DNA of 14,995 nucleotides from an uncultured Oscillospiraceae bacterium (GTDB lineage: Bacteria; Bacillota; Clostridia; Oscillospirales; Acutalibacteraceae). Numbering within the stretch: position 1 is the first letter of the stretch; every line of letters starts with the position of its first letter. Location: the NCBI GenBank assembly GCA_900549155.1, contig URNF01000041.1, forward strand, positions 1 through 14,995, given 5' to 3'. Of this stretch, positions 1 through 9,652 are shown one piece after another. A program made the position numbers and the translations under genes. Below the pieces are notes generated by a model. That model was given only the letters and a program-made list of their open reading frames with translations. It did no database searches and was not told where the DNA came from.

Positions 1-3164
<3,164 letters not shown>

Positions 3165-3354
3165 TGGCTTGACCACTCCTTTTGTATTTCATCCGCGCAT
3201 TACCGTCCCGCGGGAGAATACGATTTTACTTTCATCACGGCAGGGCGAAAAAGCGTTTTGCGAAAAGCCTTTTTCGGAAAATTTCTTGCATTTTTCCGCA
3301 TCCTGTGCTATACTGTTTTCGGAGTAAACGGCACATGTTCCCATGATTAAGCAG
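3165..3354 (-). promoter_or_regulatory. rpoB 5' leader with two abutting hairpins
   Basis: About 190 nt lie between the inferred transcription start (near 3354) and the rpoB start codon. Two inverted repeats follow each other in the transcript. The first has arms at 3292-3298 and 3275-3281 (7 bp, CGGAAAA/TTTTCCG, 10-nt loop). The second has arms at 3269-3276 and 3246-3253 (8 bp, CGAAAAAG/CTTTTTCG) with an inner 4-bp TTTT/AAAA stem. The arms overlap by two bases (3275-3276), so the hairpins compete at the base. Neither is followed by a U-run, so they are not evident terminators. A regulatory or processing role is inference only. Confidence 0.45.
3286..3314 (+). promoter_or_regulatory. Candidate divergent (antisense) promoter in rpoB leader
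   Basis: On the plus strand TTGCAT (3286-3291) and TATACT (3309-3314) are separated by exactly 17 bp. The -10 is a good match; the -35 is only partial. Transcription would start near 3321 and run against the rpoB promoter towards the hairpin at 3479-3515, giving an RNA of roughly 190-200 nt. Evidence is sequence match only. Confidence 0.3.
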
Positions 3355-3360
3355 TTTATT

Positions 3361-3389
3361 ATTCTATACCTTTTTTTACCGGTTGTCAA
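3361..3389 (-). promoter_or_regulatory. rpoB promoter
   Basis: Read on the minus strand, TTGACA (3384-3389) and TAGAAT (3361-3366) are 17 bp apart: perfect -35, 5/6 match to the -10. This is a near-consensus sigma-A promoter. It lies directly downstream of an A-tract array and about 190 nt before the rpoB start codon. Confidence 0.85.
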
Positions 3390-3467
3390 CCGTTTTTTGC
3401 GGGTTGGCAATATTTTTTTGCCTTTTTGCCTGTTTTCGGCGGGTTTTGCCCGTTTTTCCCCGCTTTT
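3371..3467 (-). promoter_or_regulatory. Helically phased A-tract array (curved DNA / UP-like element) at rpoB promoter
   Basis: Runs of 4-7 A (T on the plus strand) recur with helical spacing. Their centres are near 3374 (inside the promoter spacer), 3395.5, 3416, 3425, 3434.5, 3445.5, 3455 and 3465.5. Successive gaps are about 21.5, 20.5, 9, 9.5, 11, 9.5 and 10.5 bp, that is one or two DNA turns. Phased A-tracts are known to bend DNA, and A/T-rich tracts just upstream of the -35 can contact the alpha subunit C-terminal domain. The tracts and spacing are seen directly; enhancement of rpoB transcription is inferred. Confidence 0.6.
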
Positions 3468-3474
3468 GCAAAGG

Positions 3475-3515
3475 AAAACGCCGCCGTGTGCTTCTGAATG
3501 AAACACACGGCGGCG
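3475..3515 (-). terminator. Rho-independent terminator of the ydcF gene
   Basis: A perfect 12-bp stem, CGCCGCCGTGTG/CACACGGCGGCG (3504-3515 with 3479-3490), has a 13-nt loop and is followed on the minus strand by TTTTCCTTT. It begins 14 bp after the ydcF stop codon and separates that gene from rpoB. On the plus strand the U-tract is weaker (TTGGTTTATT). Confidence 0.9.
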
Positions 3516-3528
3516 TTGGTTTATTCTG

Positions 3529-4305
3529 TCAATAGTGCAGCAGCCACATGCGACAGACGGCGGCAAATTCCCGTATCCAATAACAGGGGAACAGATACCA
3601 CGGCGAGCCGCAGGTCGCCGTCCCCACCGGCGTCAGCCCCGCACTGCGGGCATAGCAGGCGGCGCGGTATTGATGAAATTCCTGCGTTGCGATCACGACG
3701 TTCTGCGGCAATCCATTCTCCTCAATGACCGCGCGCGACAGGCGCAGGTTTTCCATCGTGCTGGTGGATGCATCCTCCATATAGATCCGTGCAGCGTCAA
3801 TGCCTTTGCTTATGAGATATTCCCGCATGACCGACGCTTCGGAAAACATTTCGTCCGCGCCCTGTCCGCCGCTGACAACACACGGCGCGTCGGGATGCGC
3901 GACAAGAAAGTCCACTGCGGCATCCAGGCGCTGCCGCAGCATGAGCGACGGCGCATTTTTCCGCACCTGCGCGCCGAGCACCACCACCGTCACCGGCGTA
4001 TCCTCCGGTGCTTTTCGGACGGAGTGTCCGAGCATCAGCACCGACACGACGAGAAACAGCAGCAAGATCAGCGCTATGACCGCGCCCACGGCATACACGC
4101 CGCAGCGCACGCCGCGACCTGCATCGCGGACAGCGGCAAACAGCCGCACCGTCTGCGGTGCGAAAACCGCCGCCAAAAATCCCAAAGCGCCCACCGTGAC
4201 CGGTGTGATCACACCGATCCCGCGTATACGCCCAATGAAAAACGGGAGCGATCCCCAAATGAAAACCACGGCGGACACCGCCGCCAGGGGAATGCGCCAT
4301 TTCAT
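3529..4305 (-). CDS. YdcF/SanA-family (DUF218) membrane protein
   Basis: A 258-residue protein of the DUF218 (YdcF/SanA/ElyC) superfamily. Members of this group are linked to cell-envelope functions, but no reaction is settled for this branch. Hydrophobic stretches at about residues 5-24, 30-48 and 70-93 suggest membrane spans. The DUF218 domain follows from about 104 to the end, with its usual marks: VVVLGAQV (107-114), VVSGGQGADE (143-152), EDASTSTMENLRLSR, and ATQEFHQYRA. The C-terminus WIREFAAVCRMWLLHY is typical of the group. The start ATG is preceded by AAAGGAT. The gene begins only 28 nt after the serA terminator hairpin, and I see no promoter in that gap, so it may depend on read-through. 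Its own terminator follows the stop. Family confidence is high; function is unknown. Confidence 0.88.
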   Translation of the reverse strand: MKWRIPLAAVSAVVFIWGSLPFFIGRIRGIGVITPVTVGALGFLAAVFAPQTVRLFAAVRDAGRGVRCGVYAVGAVIALILLLFLVVSVLMLGHSVRKAPEDTPVTVVVLGAQVRKNAPSLMLRQRLDAAVDFLVAHPDAPCVVSGGQGADEMFSEASVMREYLISKGIDAARIYMEDASTSTMENLRLSRAVIEENGLPQNVVIATQEFHQYRAACYARSAGLTPVGTATCGSPWYLFPCYWIREFAAVCRMWLLHY

Positions 4306-4333
4306 CGCCTACATCCTTTCTTTCGCAGTTGAG

Positions 4334-4358
4334 AAAAGGGCGCCGAAAGCGCCCTTTT
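4334..4358 (-). terminator. Rho-independent terminator after serA
   Basis: A 10-bp stem, AAAAGGGCGC/GCGCCCTTTT (4349-4358 with 4334-4343), has a 5-nt loop; its descending arm supplies the T-run TTTTCTC on the minus strand. It begins about 15 bp after the serA stop and ends 28 bp before the next start codon. The A/T symmetry would let it act in both directions. Confidence 0.85.
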
Positions 4359-4373
4359 CTTCTGTTTCTACAT

Positions 4374-5531
4374 TCAGATGCTGCGCACGCGGATCACGCC
4401 GTCGATACCCGTGAAGCCGTCCAAAGTCGCAGCGGCGGGAGCGCCCTCCACATCCAGCAGCGTATAGGCATAGTCCTTTTTGGACTTGTTCACCATCGAC
4501 GCAATGTTGATGCCCGCTGCGGAAACGACCGCACTGATCTGTGCCAGCATGTTCGGCACATTCTTGTGCAGCACACAGATGCGGTTTGCCGCCGCGCGCG
4601 GCGCCTGCACGTCGGGGAAGTTGACGGAATGGAGAATGTTGCCGTTCTCCAAATAGTCCTTGATTTCATCCGCCGCCATCACAGCGCAGTTGTCCTCGCT
4701 CTCGGGCGTGGACGCGCCGAGATGCGGGATGGCGATCACGTTTTCCACATCGAGCATTTCCTCGGTCGGGAAATCCACGACATAGGCGGCGACCTTGCCG
4801 CTTTCCAGCGCCGCCAGCATATCCGTGCTGTTCACCAGTCCGTCGCGCGCAAAGTTGAGCACCCGCACGCCGTCCTTCATCACGGCAAACGCGTCCGCAT
4901 TCAGCATGCCCTTGGTGTCCGGCAGCAGCGGCACGTGCACGGTGATATAGTCACATTCCTTATAGATCGTCTCGAGATCGACGGCATGGTGCACATCGCG
5001 GGACAGCTTCCACGCGGTGTCTACCGACAAAAACGGATCATAGCCATAGACCTCCATGCCGAGCGCTCTGGCGGCGTTTGCCACCAGCACGCCGATCGCG
5101 CCGAGACCGATGACGCCGAGCTTCTTGCCGGCGATTTCGGGACCGGCAAACGCCGACTTGCCTTTTTCCACCAGCTTGCCGACCATGTCGCCCTCGCCCT
5201 TGAGCGTTTTTGCCCATGCGATGGCGGGCACGACCTTGCGGGAGGACAGCAAAAGGCCCGCGATCACAAGCTCCTTGACCGCATTGGCGTTTGCGCCGGG
5301 CGTGTTGAACACCACGATGCCCGCATCGCTGCATTTATCGACCGGGATGTTGTTGACGCCTGCGCCCGCGCGCGCGATCGCGAGAAGCGACTGCGGCAGC
5401 GCCATGTCGTGCATGGCGGCAGAGCGCACCATCACGCCGTCGGCGGTATCCAGCACATCGGTCACGGTATAGCCCGCGCCGAGACGATCCGTGCCGCAGG
5501 CGGCAATTTTATTCAAAGTGCAAATATTCAT
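4374..5531 (-). CDS. serA: D-3-phosphoglycerate dehydrogenase (ACT-domain form)
   Basis: Oxidises 3-phosphoglycerate to 3-phosphohydroxypyruvate with NAD+, the first committed step of serine synthesis, in the cytoplasm. It has 385 residues, the short form without the extra intervening domain of long PGDHs. Visible features are the Rossmann motif GVIGLGAIG (about 139-147), NFARDGLV with catalytic Arg near 229, DFPTEE with the likely catalytic Glu near 257, and IPHLGAST with catalytic His near 270. A C-terminal ACT domain (about 317-385, NRICVLHKNVPNMLAQIS onward) is the usual serine-sensing module. I chose the ATG at 5531, 7 nt after AGAGGG. A TTG six bases upstream is also in frame but sits almost on the ribosome binding site. 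The gene follows serC with a 12-bp gap and is probably translationally linked to it. A terminator closes the pair. No serB was seen in the window. Confidence 0.96.
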   Translation of the reverse strand: MNICTLNKIAACGTDRLGAGYTVTDVLDTADGVMVRSAAMHDMALPQSLLAIARAGAGVNNIPVDKCSDAGIVVFNTPGANANAVKELVIAGLLLSSRKVVPAIAWAKTLKGEGDMVGKLVEKGKSAFAGPEIAGKKLGVIGLGAIGVLVANAARALGMEVYGYDPFLSVDTAWKLSRDVHHAVDLETIYKECDYITVHVPLLPDTKGMLNADAFAVMKDGVRVLNFARDGLVNSTDMLAALESGKVAAYVVDFPTEEMLDVENVIAIPHLGASTPESEDNCAVMAADEIKDYLENGNILHSVNFPDVQAPRAAANRICVLHKNVPNMLAQISAVVSAAGINIASMVNKSKKDYAYTLLDVEGAPAAATLDGFTGIDGVIRVRSI

Positions 5532-5543
5532 GCTCAATCCCTC

Positions 5544-6629
5544 TTATGCATTATTTTTCTCAAAATCTTCCATGAAGGCGACCAGCTTTTCCACGCCCTC
5601 GACCGGCATGGCGTTATACATGGACGCGCGCATACCGCCCACCGTGCGGTGACCCTTGAGGTTGACAAAACCGGCAGCAGCCGCTTCTTTGACAAATTTG
5701 GCATCCAGCTCCTCGTTGCCCGTGACAAACGGCGCGTTCATGAGCGAGCGATCCTCTTTCACGACCGTGCCCTTGAACATGGCGGAGCGATCGAGGAAGT
5801 CATACAGAAGTCCCGCTTTCTTCTCGTTGATCTTCTGCATGTTTTCCAGACCGCCGATCTCGTTTTTCAGCCACTCCAGCACCAGCTTGCAGATGTAGAT
5901 GGTATAGCAGGGCGGGGTGTTGAACATCGAATCGTTGTCGGCATGGATCTGATAGTTGAACATGGTCGGGGTGATGTCCATGGCGTGACCGATGAGATCC
6001 TCACGCACGATGACTACCGTGAGACCTGCAGGCGCCATGTTCTTCTGCGCGCCGGCATACAAAAGACCGAAGCGGGACACGTCGATCGGACGGGACAGGA
6101 TGCAGGACGAAATGTCCGCCACCAGCGGCACATTGCCGGTTTCGGGCAGCTCATGATACACCGTGCCGTAGATGGTGTTGTTCATGCAGATGTGGAAATA
6201 ATCCGCATCCTTCGTGAAGGTCGCGGGATCGAGCTTCGGGATATAGGAAAAAGTCTTATCCTTTGAGCTTGCCACCACATGTGCATCGCCGTAGCGTGCC
6301 GCCTCTTTGTATGCCTTGGTCGCCCACTGTCCGGTCAGCACATAGTCCGCTTTGCCGCTGCCGGTCATGAGGTTCATCGGCACCATGGCGAACTGAGACG
6401 AAGCGCCGCCCTGCAGAAACAGCACCTTATAGTTATCGGGGATCTGCATGACCTCGCGCAAGAGTGACTCACACGACTTGATGATGGCGTCATAGGTCTT
6501 AGATCGATGCGACATCTCCATGACGGACTGTCCCGATCCCTCATAATCCAACATCTCAGCCGCTGCTCTTTTGAGCACGCTTTCCGGCAGCATGGACGGG
6601 CCGGCGGAAAAATTGTACACTCTTGCCAT
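5544..6629 (-). CDS. serC: Phosphoserine aminotransferase
   Basis: A PLP-dependent class V aminotransferase that converts 3-phosphohydroxypyruvate and glutamate to O-phosphoserine and 2-oxoglutarate; it is the second step of serine synthesis and may also serve pyridoxal phosphate synthesis. The 361 residues match the normal family length. Signatures include NFSAGPSMLP at the N-terminus, SHRSK (40-44), GGASSQF (74-80), ADISSCILSRPIDVSRFG (171-188) with the cofactor-contacting Asp, and YAGAQKNMAPAG with the PLP-binding Lys196. The C-terminus carries HRTVGGMRASMYNAMP, the substrate-binding Arg region. The ATG is preceded by AAAGGA about 10 nt upstream. It is the first gene of the serC-serA pair, with its own promoter at 6705-6733 and a leader containing two small dyads that could be regulatory. 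Confidence 0.97.
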   Translation of the reverse strand: MARVYNFSAGPSMLPESVLKRAAAEMLDYEGSGQSVMEMSHRSKTYDAIIKSCESLLREVMQIPDNYKVLFLQGGASSQFAMVPMNLMTGSGKADYVLTGQWATKAYKEAARYGDAHVVASSKDKTFSYIPKLDPATFTKDADYFHICMNNTIYGTVYHELPETGNVPLVADISSCILSRPIDVSRFGLLYAGAQKNMAPAGLTVVIVREDLIGHAMDITPTMFNYQIHADNDSMFNTPPCYTIYICKLVLEWLKNEIGGLENMQKINEKKAGLLYDFLDRSAMFKGTVVKEDRSLMNAPFVTGNEELDAKFVKEAAAAGFVNLKGHRTVGGMRASMYNAMPVEGVEKLVAFMEDFEKNNA

Positions 6630-6650
6630 TCAAAACCATTCCTTTCGTAT

Positions 6651-6667
6651 TGCGGGTATCCCCCGCA
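6651..6667 (-). promoter_or_regulatory. Leader hairpin just upstream of serC ribosome binding site
   Basis: TGCGGG (6651-6656) and CCCGCA (6662-6667) form a perfect 6-bp GC-rich stem with a 5-nt loop, ending about 8 nt before the AAAGGA ribosome binding site of serC. It could affect ribosome access. It is too short and lacks the conserved elements to be a T-box leader. Confidence 0.35.
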
Positions 6668-6678
6668 GGGTCACACCT

Positions 6679-6696
6679 CTTGCAACTATATGCAAG
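6679..6696 (-). promoter_or_regulatory. Operator-like dyad at the serC transcription start
   Basis: A perfect inverted repeat, CTTGCA-N6-TGCAAG (arms 6679-6684 and 6691-6696), lies immediately downstream of the -10 hexamer, covering roughly +2 to +19. That is a common place for a repressor operator; it could also form a 6-bp RNA hairpin at the 5' end of the message. The binding protein is unknown. Confidence 0.4.
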
Positions 6697-6704
6697 TAAG
6701 TTTT

Positions 6705-6733
6705 ATTTTACTATACCGCAATGCCGCTGTCAA
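6705..6733 (-). promoter_or_regulatory. serC-serA promoter
   Basis: On the minus strand TTGACA (6728-6733) and TAAAAT (6705-6710) are 17 bp apart. An alternative -10, TATAGT, overlaps the spacer but is only 12 bp from the -35. The expected start is near 6698, giving a leader of about 70 nt. Confidence 0.8.
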
Positions 6734-6756
6734 ATCTTTTTTGCGGACAGAAAGGT

Positions 6757-6792
6757 AAAAAAATCTGCCGTCCTTTCGAAAAAGGGCGGCAG
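6757..6792 (-). terminator. Rho-independent terminator of the protease gene
   Basis: A 12-bp stem, CTGCCGCCCTTT with AAAGGACGGCAG (6781-6792 and 6765-6776), has one C-A mismatch on the minus strand (a G-U pair on the plus strand) and a 4-nt loop. It is followed by seven Ts on the minus strand. It lies 40 bp after the protease stop codon and about 24 bp before the serC -35. Confidence 0.85.
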
Positions 6793-6796
6793 GTTC

Positions 6797-6832
6797 TTAA
6801 TCAACATAGCAAACAGTCTTGTGCAATTGCAT
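6797..6832 (-). pseudogene. Tail fragment homologous to the neighbouring lipoprotein's C-terminus (or a coupled 11-codon ORF)
   Basis: Immediately after the protease stop, in another frame, ATG overlaps the stop (TGATG) and reads MQLHKTVCYVD then TAA. The lipoprotein at 9653-10417 ends VQSHKTVRYVD then TGA. The two 36-nt blocks match at 28 positions, all eight differences are transitions, and four of them are silent third-position changes. The resemblance stops a few bases upstream and at the stop codon. This looks like the 3' remnant of a paralogous gene whose body is gone, although a translationally coupled mini-peptide cannot be excluded. Confidence 0.5.
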
Positions 6833-9339
6833 CACACAGGTTCCGTCGGGAAGGTATTAAAATGACGCGAGTAGTATGTCGTTCCGTCTTCATACAGTCC
6901 TATCACACCCAATTCATTGCGCAGCGGGTAGGAGAAAAGTATAGCTACTTCTTCCTCGCTGTAATTCGAATATGTTCCGGCAATCATTCTGCCGGTGGCT
7001 TCATATCCCTTGACGTAGGTAGACTCATAAATCACATGGTGCGCCATCGTCGCGTCCGGATTTCGCTTGAACAGCCACAGCTTCACACACGTTCCGTAGT
7101 CATACAGGGCAGCCACTTCGTCGGCACCGTCATGATCAAAGTCGCCCGCCACAACTCTACCGTTGATCTTTGTGGCATCATAAGTGCCGGTCTGCCCGTA
7201 GCAGCGGAAGGTGATGGTGTGCTCCGGCGTTATCTTGAACACCCACATACGCATGAACTCGTTTTCGCCGTAGCTGAAGAAGGCGGAAATCTCATCCTGA
7301 CCGTCGGCATCGAAATCGCCGGCAACCACTCTGCCCCGCACATTGTCGCCCGGGAAGTAGTTCACCATGCCTGCGGAATAGTGTTTTCCCGAGCCGTCCG
7401 CATTCACGCCGAACACGCGCAGCTCCACAGAGTCGCCGTGGTTATAGAACGCGCCCATTTCCTCTCTGTCGTCGCCGTCAATGTCGCCCGCAAACACAAG
7501 GTTAGTCATCCGCGACGGATCGCAGGTCTCTGTTTGCAACGCAACATAGCACAAGACCTTCCCGTCTTCACCGATATCAAAAATCCACAGCTTGGCAAAG
7601 GTCCCGTAGTTGAACAGGGCACCGATCTCATCCCTGCCATCTGCGTCAAAATCGCATGCCACGACCCTGCCCTTGATGCCGTTTGTCGAGAAATAATCAC
7701 TGAACACCACCGTCTCACCGAAGCCAAAGCGCGTGTCCGCATCCCACTTCACAAGATCCATGTGGTCTCCCGTTCCGCAAAACGCGGCATAATCGTCCTT
7801 CCCATCACCGTCGAAATCGCCGGCAACTATTGTATAGTCGCAAATGCTCATATTCCTTGCCTGTCGCAGAGCATTATAGGCATTCAGTCTGCCGCCTGTA
7901 ACGCACTTATTCGTGAAAGCAGACGATTTATCTACGTTCTGCGTGATGCAATATCGGATCTGATTGATCGTCAGTGCGGGGTTATAGCTTTTGATCAGTG
8001 CCACAACGCCGGCAACAACCGGTGCAGCAAGAGATGTGCCGTTATCTCTGGGATAGCTACCGTTCAAACCCGTGCTGACTATGGATGTCCCGGGTGCAAA
8101 CAGATCCACGCTGGTTGCACCGTAATTGCTGCCACCGGCAATCCAATCAAATCTTGTACTGTTTCCTACCGTCAATATGTTACGTGCGTTATAACACGCC
8201 GGATAGACCTGATTTGTTCCGCTGTCAACATTTCTACTGTCATTTCCGGCTGCGCAAACGATCAAACCCGTGTAATTTCTGATTGCCACTTTCATGCCGA
8301 CATCTTGATCATCGAAGATTAGACTGATGTTCAGTATCGGTATGGATTTTTGAGAAGCGTAGTTAATAGCATCTATAACTCCTTCTCTACTTATTTCGTA
8401 TCCCCCGTCCACTACTTTAATTACGCGCAGAGACACCAATTTTATCTTCCAGCATACACCGGTGATCCCGATTTGATTATTAGCGACAGCACCAATAATG
8501 CCCGCAATCTGCGTTCCATGAGAGCCGGCACAAAACGAGGTTCCTCTTCCGTCATCGGTGAAATCGGCGCTCAGCGTCTGATCGCAGTTTGCTGCCAGAT
8601 CAGGATGCGTGAAGTCAATTCCGTCGTCGATGATGCCCACCCGCACGGAAGCAGAGCCCTTCGACATTTCCCATGCCTTGTCGATGGAGGTCAGCGGGAT
8701 CTCATACTTGGCATATTCGGTAGCCTGTGGATCATCCGTAATCAAATCGTCAGATGAATCAGCCGCATTCACAGAAGCGTCCGTTCCGCTTCCAGCTTCC
8801 TGCATTTCCGATGCCGCCGTTTCATCCTCATCGTTGACCGTATAGATACGGTTCGGGGAAGCCGCCAAAACATCGTCACGTTTTTCCAGCTCCCGTATGG
8901 CAGCAAGCACCGTCTGCTTTCCCGGATTTCGAAGATGCAGCTTGAAAAGCGCGTGGAAATCGTCAAGGTCCCGTATGCAGCGCGCGGCTTCCTCTTCCGT
9001 TTCATAGTAATACACCTGTTCCACAGAGGAGAATTCCAAGCCCTCCACCTGCAGATCGAAGTATTCCTCTCCATAGACCCGCAAAGGAGACGAAAAATCG
9101 CGTTTCAAGGTGACAAACAGCATAGACGCATCAAAATTGTCCGCCGCCGTCGCCTCACAGGGAACGAGAACCTCCGCACCGGTGTTCTCCTCTGACTCGC
9201 CAAAACCGACATCTTCCGCCATGCCGCCCAAATCGGCAGGCGGCGCCGTCCCGACTGTGTCGACAGACAGCACCGGTTCGGCAAAAACGCCGCAGGACAG
9301 CGCGATGCACAGCACCAGCGCCAACATCATTTTCTTCAT
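6832..9339 (-). CDS. Secreted subtilisin-like serine protease (S8) with C-terminal FG-GAP/VCBS-type repeats
   Basis: An 835-residue exported protease. A signal peptide (MKKMMLALVLCIALSCGVFA, residues 1-20) probably ends at VFA-EP. A region of about 65-168 looks like a propeptide. An acidic Ser-rich linker (170-205) precedes the S8 domain (about 210-495). The triad is complete: Asp238 (GIIDDGIDFTHPDL), His274 (GSHGTQIAG) and Ser436 (GTSLAAP), with oxyanion Asn366 (AAGND). From 500 on there are six repeats starting at 508, 563, 619, 675, 733 and 789 (period 55-58). Five carry the calcium-loop pattern DxDxDGxDE or close variants; the sixth is degenerate. These resemble integrin-type propeller blades, which usually bind surfaces or ligands. 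There is no LPXTG, SLH or dockerin, so the protein is probably released. The 18 cysteines are many for a secreted protein of this kind. The start follows AAAGGGGG at 8 nt. The gene has its own promoter and terminator; substrate unknown. Confidence 0.93.
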   Translation of the reverse strand: MKKMMLALVLCIALSCGVFAEPVLSVDTVGTAPPADLGGMAEDVGFGESEENTGAEVLVPCEATAADNFDASMLFVTLKRDFSSPLRVYGEEYFDLQVEGLEFSSVEQVYYYETEEEAARCIRDLDDFHALFKLHLRNPGKQTVLAAIRELEKRDDVLAASPNRIYTVNDEDETAASEMQEAGSGTDASVNAADSSDDLITDDPQATEYAKYEIPLTSIDKAWEMSKGSASVRVGIIDDGIDFTHPDLAANCDQTLSADFTDDGRGTSFCAGSHGTQIAGIIGAVANNQIGITGVCWKIKLVSLRVIKVVDGGYEISREGVIDAINYASQKSIPILNISLIFDDQDVGMKVAIRNYTGLIVCAAGNDSRNVDSGTNQVYPACYNARNILTVGNSTRFDWIAGGSNYGATSVDLFAPGTSIVSTGLNGSYPRDNGTSLAAPVVAGVVALIKSYNPALTINQIRYCITQNVDKSSAFTNKCVTGGRLNAYNALRQARNMSICDYTIVAGDFDGDGKDDYAAFCGTGDHMDLVKWDADTRFGFGETVVFSDYFSTNGIKGRVVACDFDADGRDEIGALFNYGTFAKLWIFDIGEDGKVLCYVALQTETCDPSRMTNLVFAGDIDGDDREEMGAFYNHGDSVELRVFGVNADGSGKHYSAGMVNYFPGDNVRGRVVAGDFDADGQDEISAFFSYGENEFMRMWVFKITPEHTITFRCYGQTGTYDATKINGRVVAGDFDHDGADEVAALYDYGTCVKLWLFKRNPDATMAHHVIYESTYVKGYEATGRMIAGTYSNYSEEEVAILFSYPLRNELGVIGLYEDGTTYYSRHFNTFPTEPV

Positions 9340-9409
9340 GTGTATGACCCCCTTTTCATTTCACGGCTTTTCAACATCACAAAGATTGCGAATTTTTCAC
9401 CGTAAGTGT

Positions 9410-9439
9410 AGTATATCATACATCTTGTCAAAATGTCAA
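9410..9439 (-). promoter_or_regulatory. Protease gene promoter
   Basis: On the minus strand TTGACA (9434-9439) and TATACT (9410-9415) are separated by 18 bp, with A/T-rich sequence upstream. The expected start is near 9403, giving a leader of about 63 nt. A second TGACA sits inside the spacer, an arrangement also found in the lipoprotein promoter at 10462-10490. Confidence 0.85.
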
Positions 9440-9486
9440 CAATTTTTATGAAATGTTTGAAAAAATTGTTCTATGTGTGAAAAATC

Positions 9487-9520
9487 AAAAAATGCTGCCC
9501 TTTCTGTAGAAAGGGCAGCA
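9487..9520 (-). terminator. Rho-independent terminator downstream of the lipoprotein gene
   Basis: A perfect 11-bp stem, TGCTGCCCTTT/AAAGGGCAGCA (9510-9520 with 9493-9503), has a 6-nt loop and is followed on the minus strand by TTTTTTGATTTTT. It lies about 130 bp beyond the lipoprotein stop and about 50 bp upstream of the protease -35, so the two genes are separate transcription units. Confidence 0.9.
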
Positions 9521-9652
9521 AGATCTTTTCTGTTTTCGCGCTGCATTCATCGGACAATCGGTGTACGGTTGTCATACAGCAATACTATAGAGAAAACGCT
9601 GAAATACGTTTACAAATGCTCCCCACCGGTCGGAAAGCACCAAACCGACATG
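9521..9652 (-). other. Long 3' untranslated region of the lipoprotein gene
   Basis: About 130 nt separate the lipoprotein stop from its terminator, much longer than at the other genes here. It contains a GACAATCG/CGGTTGTC inverted repeat (9553-9573, 5-nt loop, one G-U pair on the plus strand) and a GTCGG/CCGAC pair closer to the stop. No convincing reading frame was found. It may be eroded sequence or a 3' RNA element. Confidence 0.35.

Noticed and set aside
3189..3344. 51-codon minus-strand frame inside the rpoB leader
   Set aside because: It is open and ATG-started but has no ribosome binding site and no recognisable sequence; it could be chance. Conservation in relatives would reopen it.
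3343..3501. 52-codon hydrophobic plus-strand frame across the rpoB promoter
   Set aside because: Its hydrophobicity comes from the T-runs of the A-tract array; the only GGAG is about 18 nt upstream, too far for a normal start.
4329..6266. Plus-strand open frame of 645 codons opposite serA and serC
   Set aside because: It runs through the serA terminator and across two well-supported genes; the protein is His/Arg-rich and shadow-like.
6630..6698. T-box riboswitch upstream of serC
   Set aside because: The leader is only about 70 nt and shows neither a specifier stem nor the conserved T-box sequence.
6721..8322. Plus-strand open frame opposite the protease repeats
   Set aside because: Its composition mirrors the repeated Asp/Gly codons on the other strand, and it has no ribosome binding site or known motif.
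9280..9339. Lipoprotein signal on the protease
   Set aside because: The Cys at residue 16 is preceded by ALS, with Ala rather than Leu at -3, and a normal signal peptidase I site (VFA-EP) follows; a released protein is more likely.
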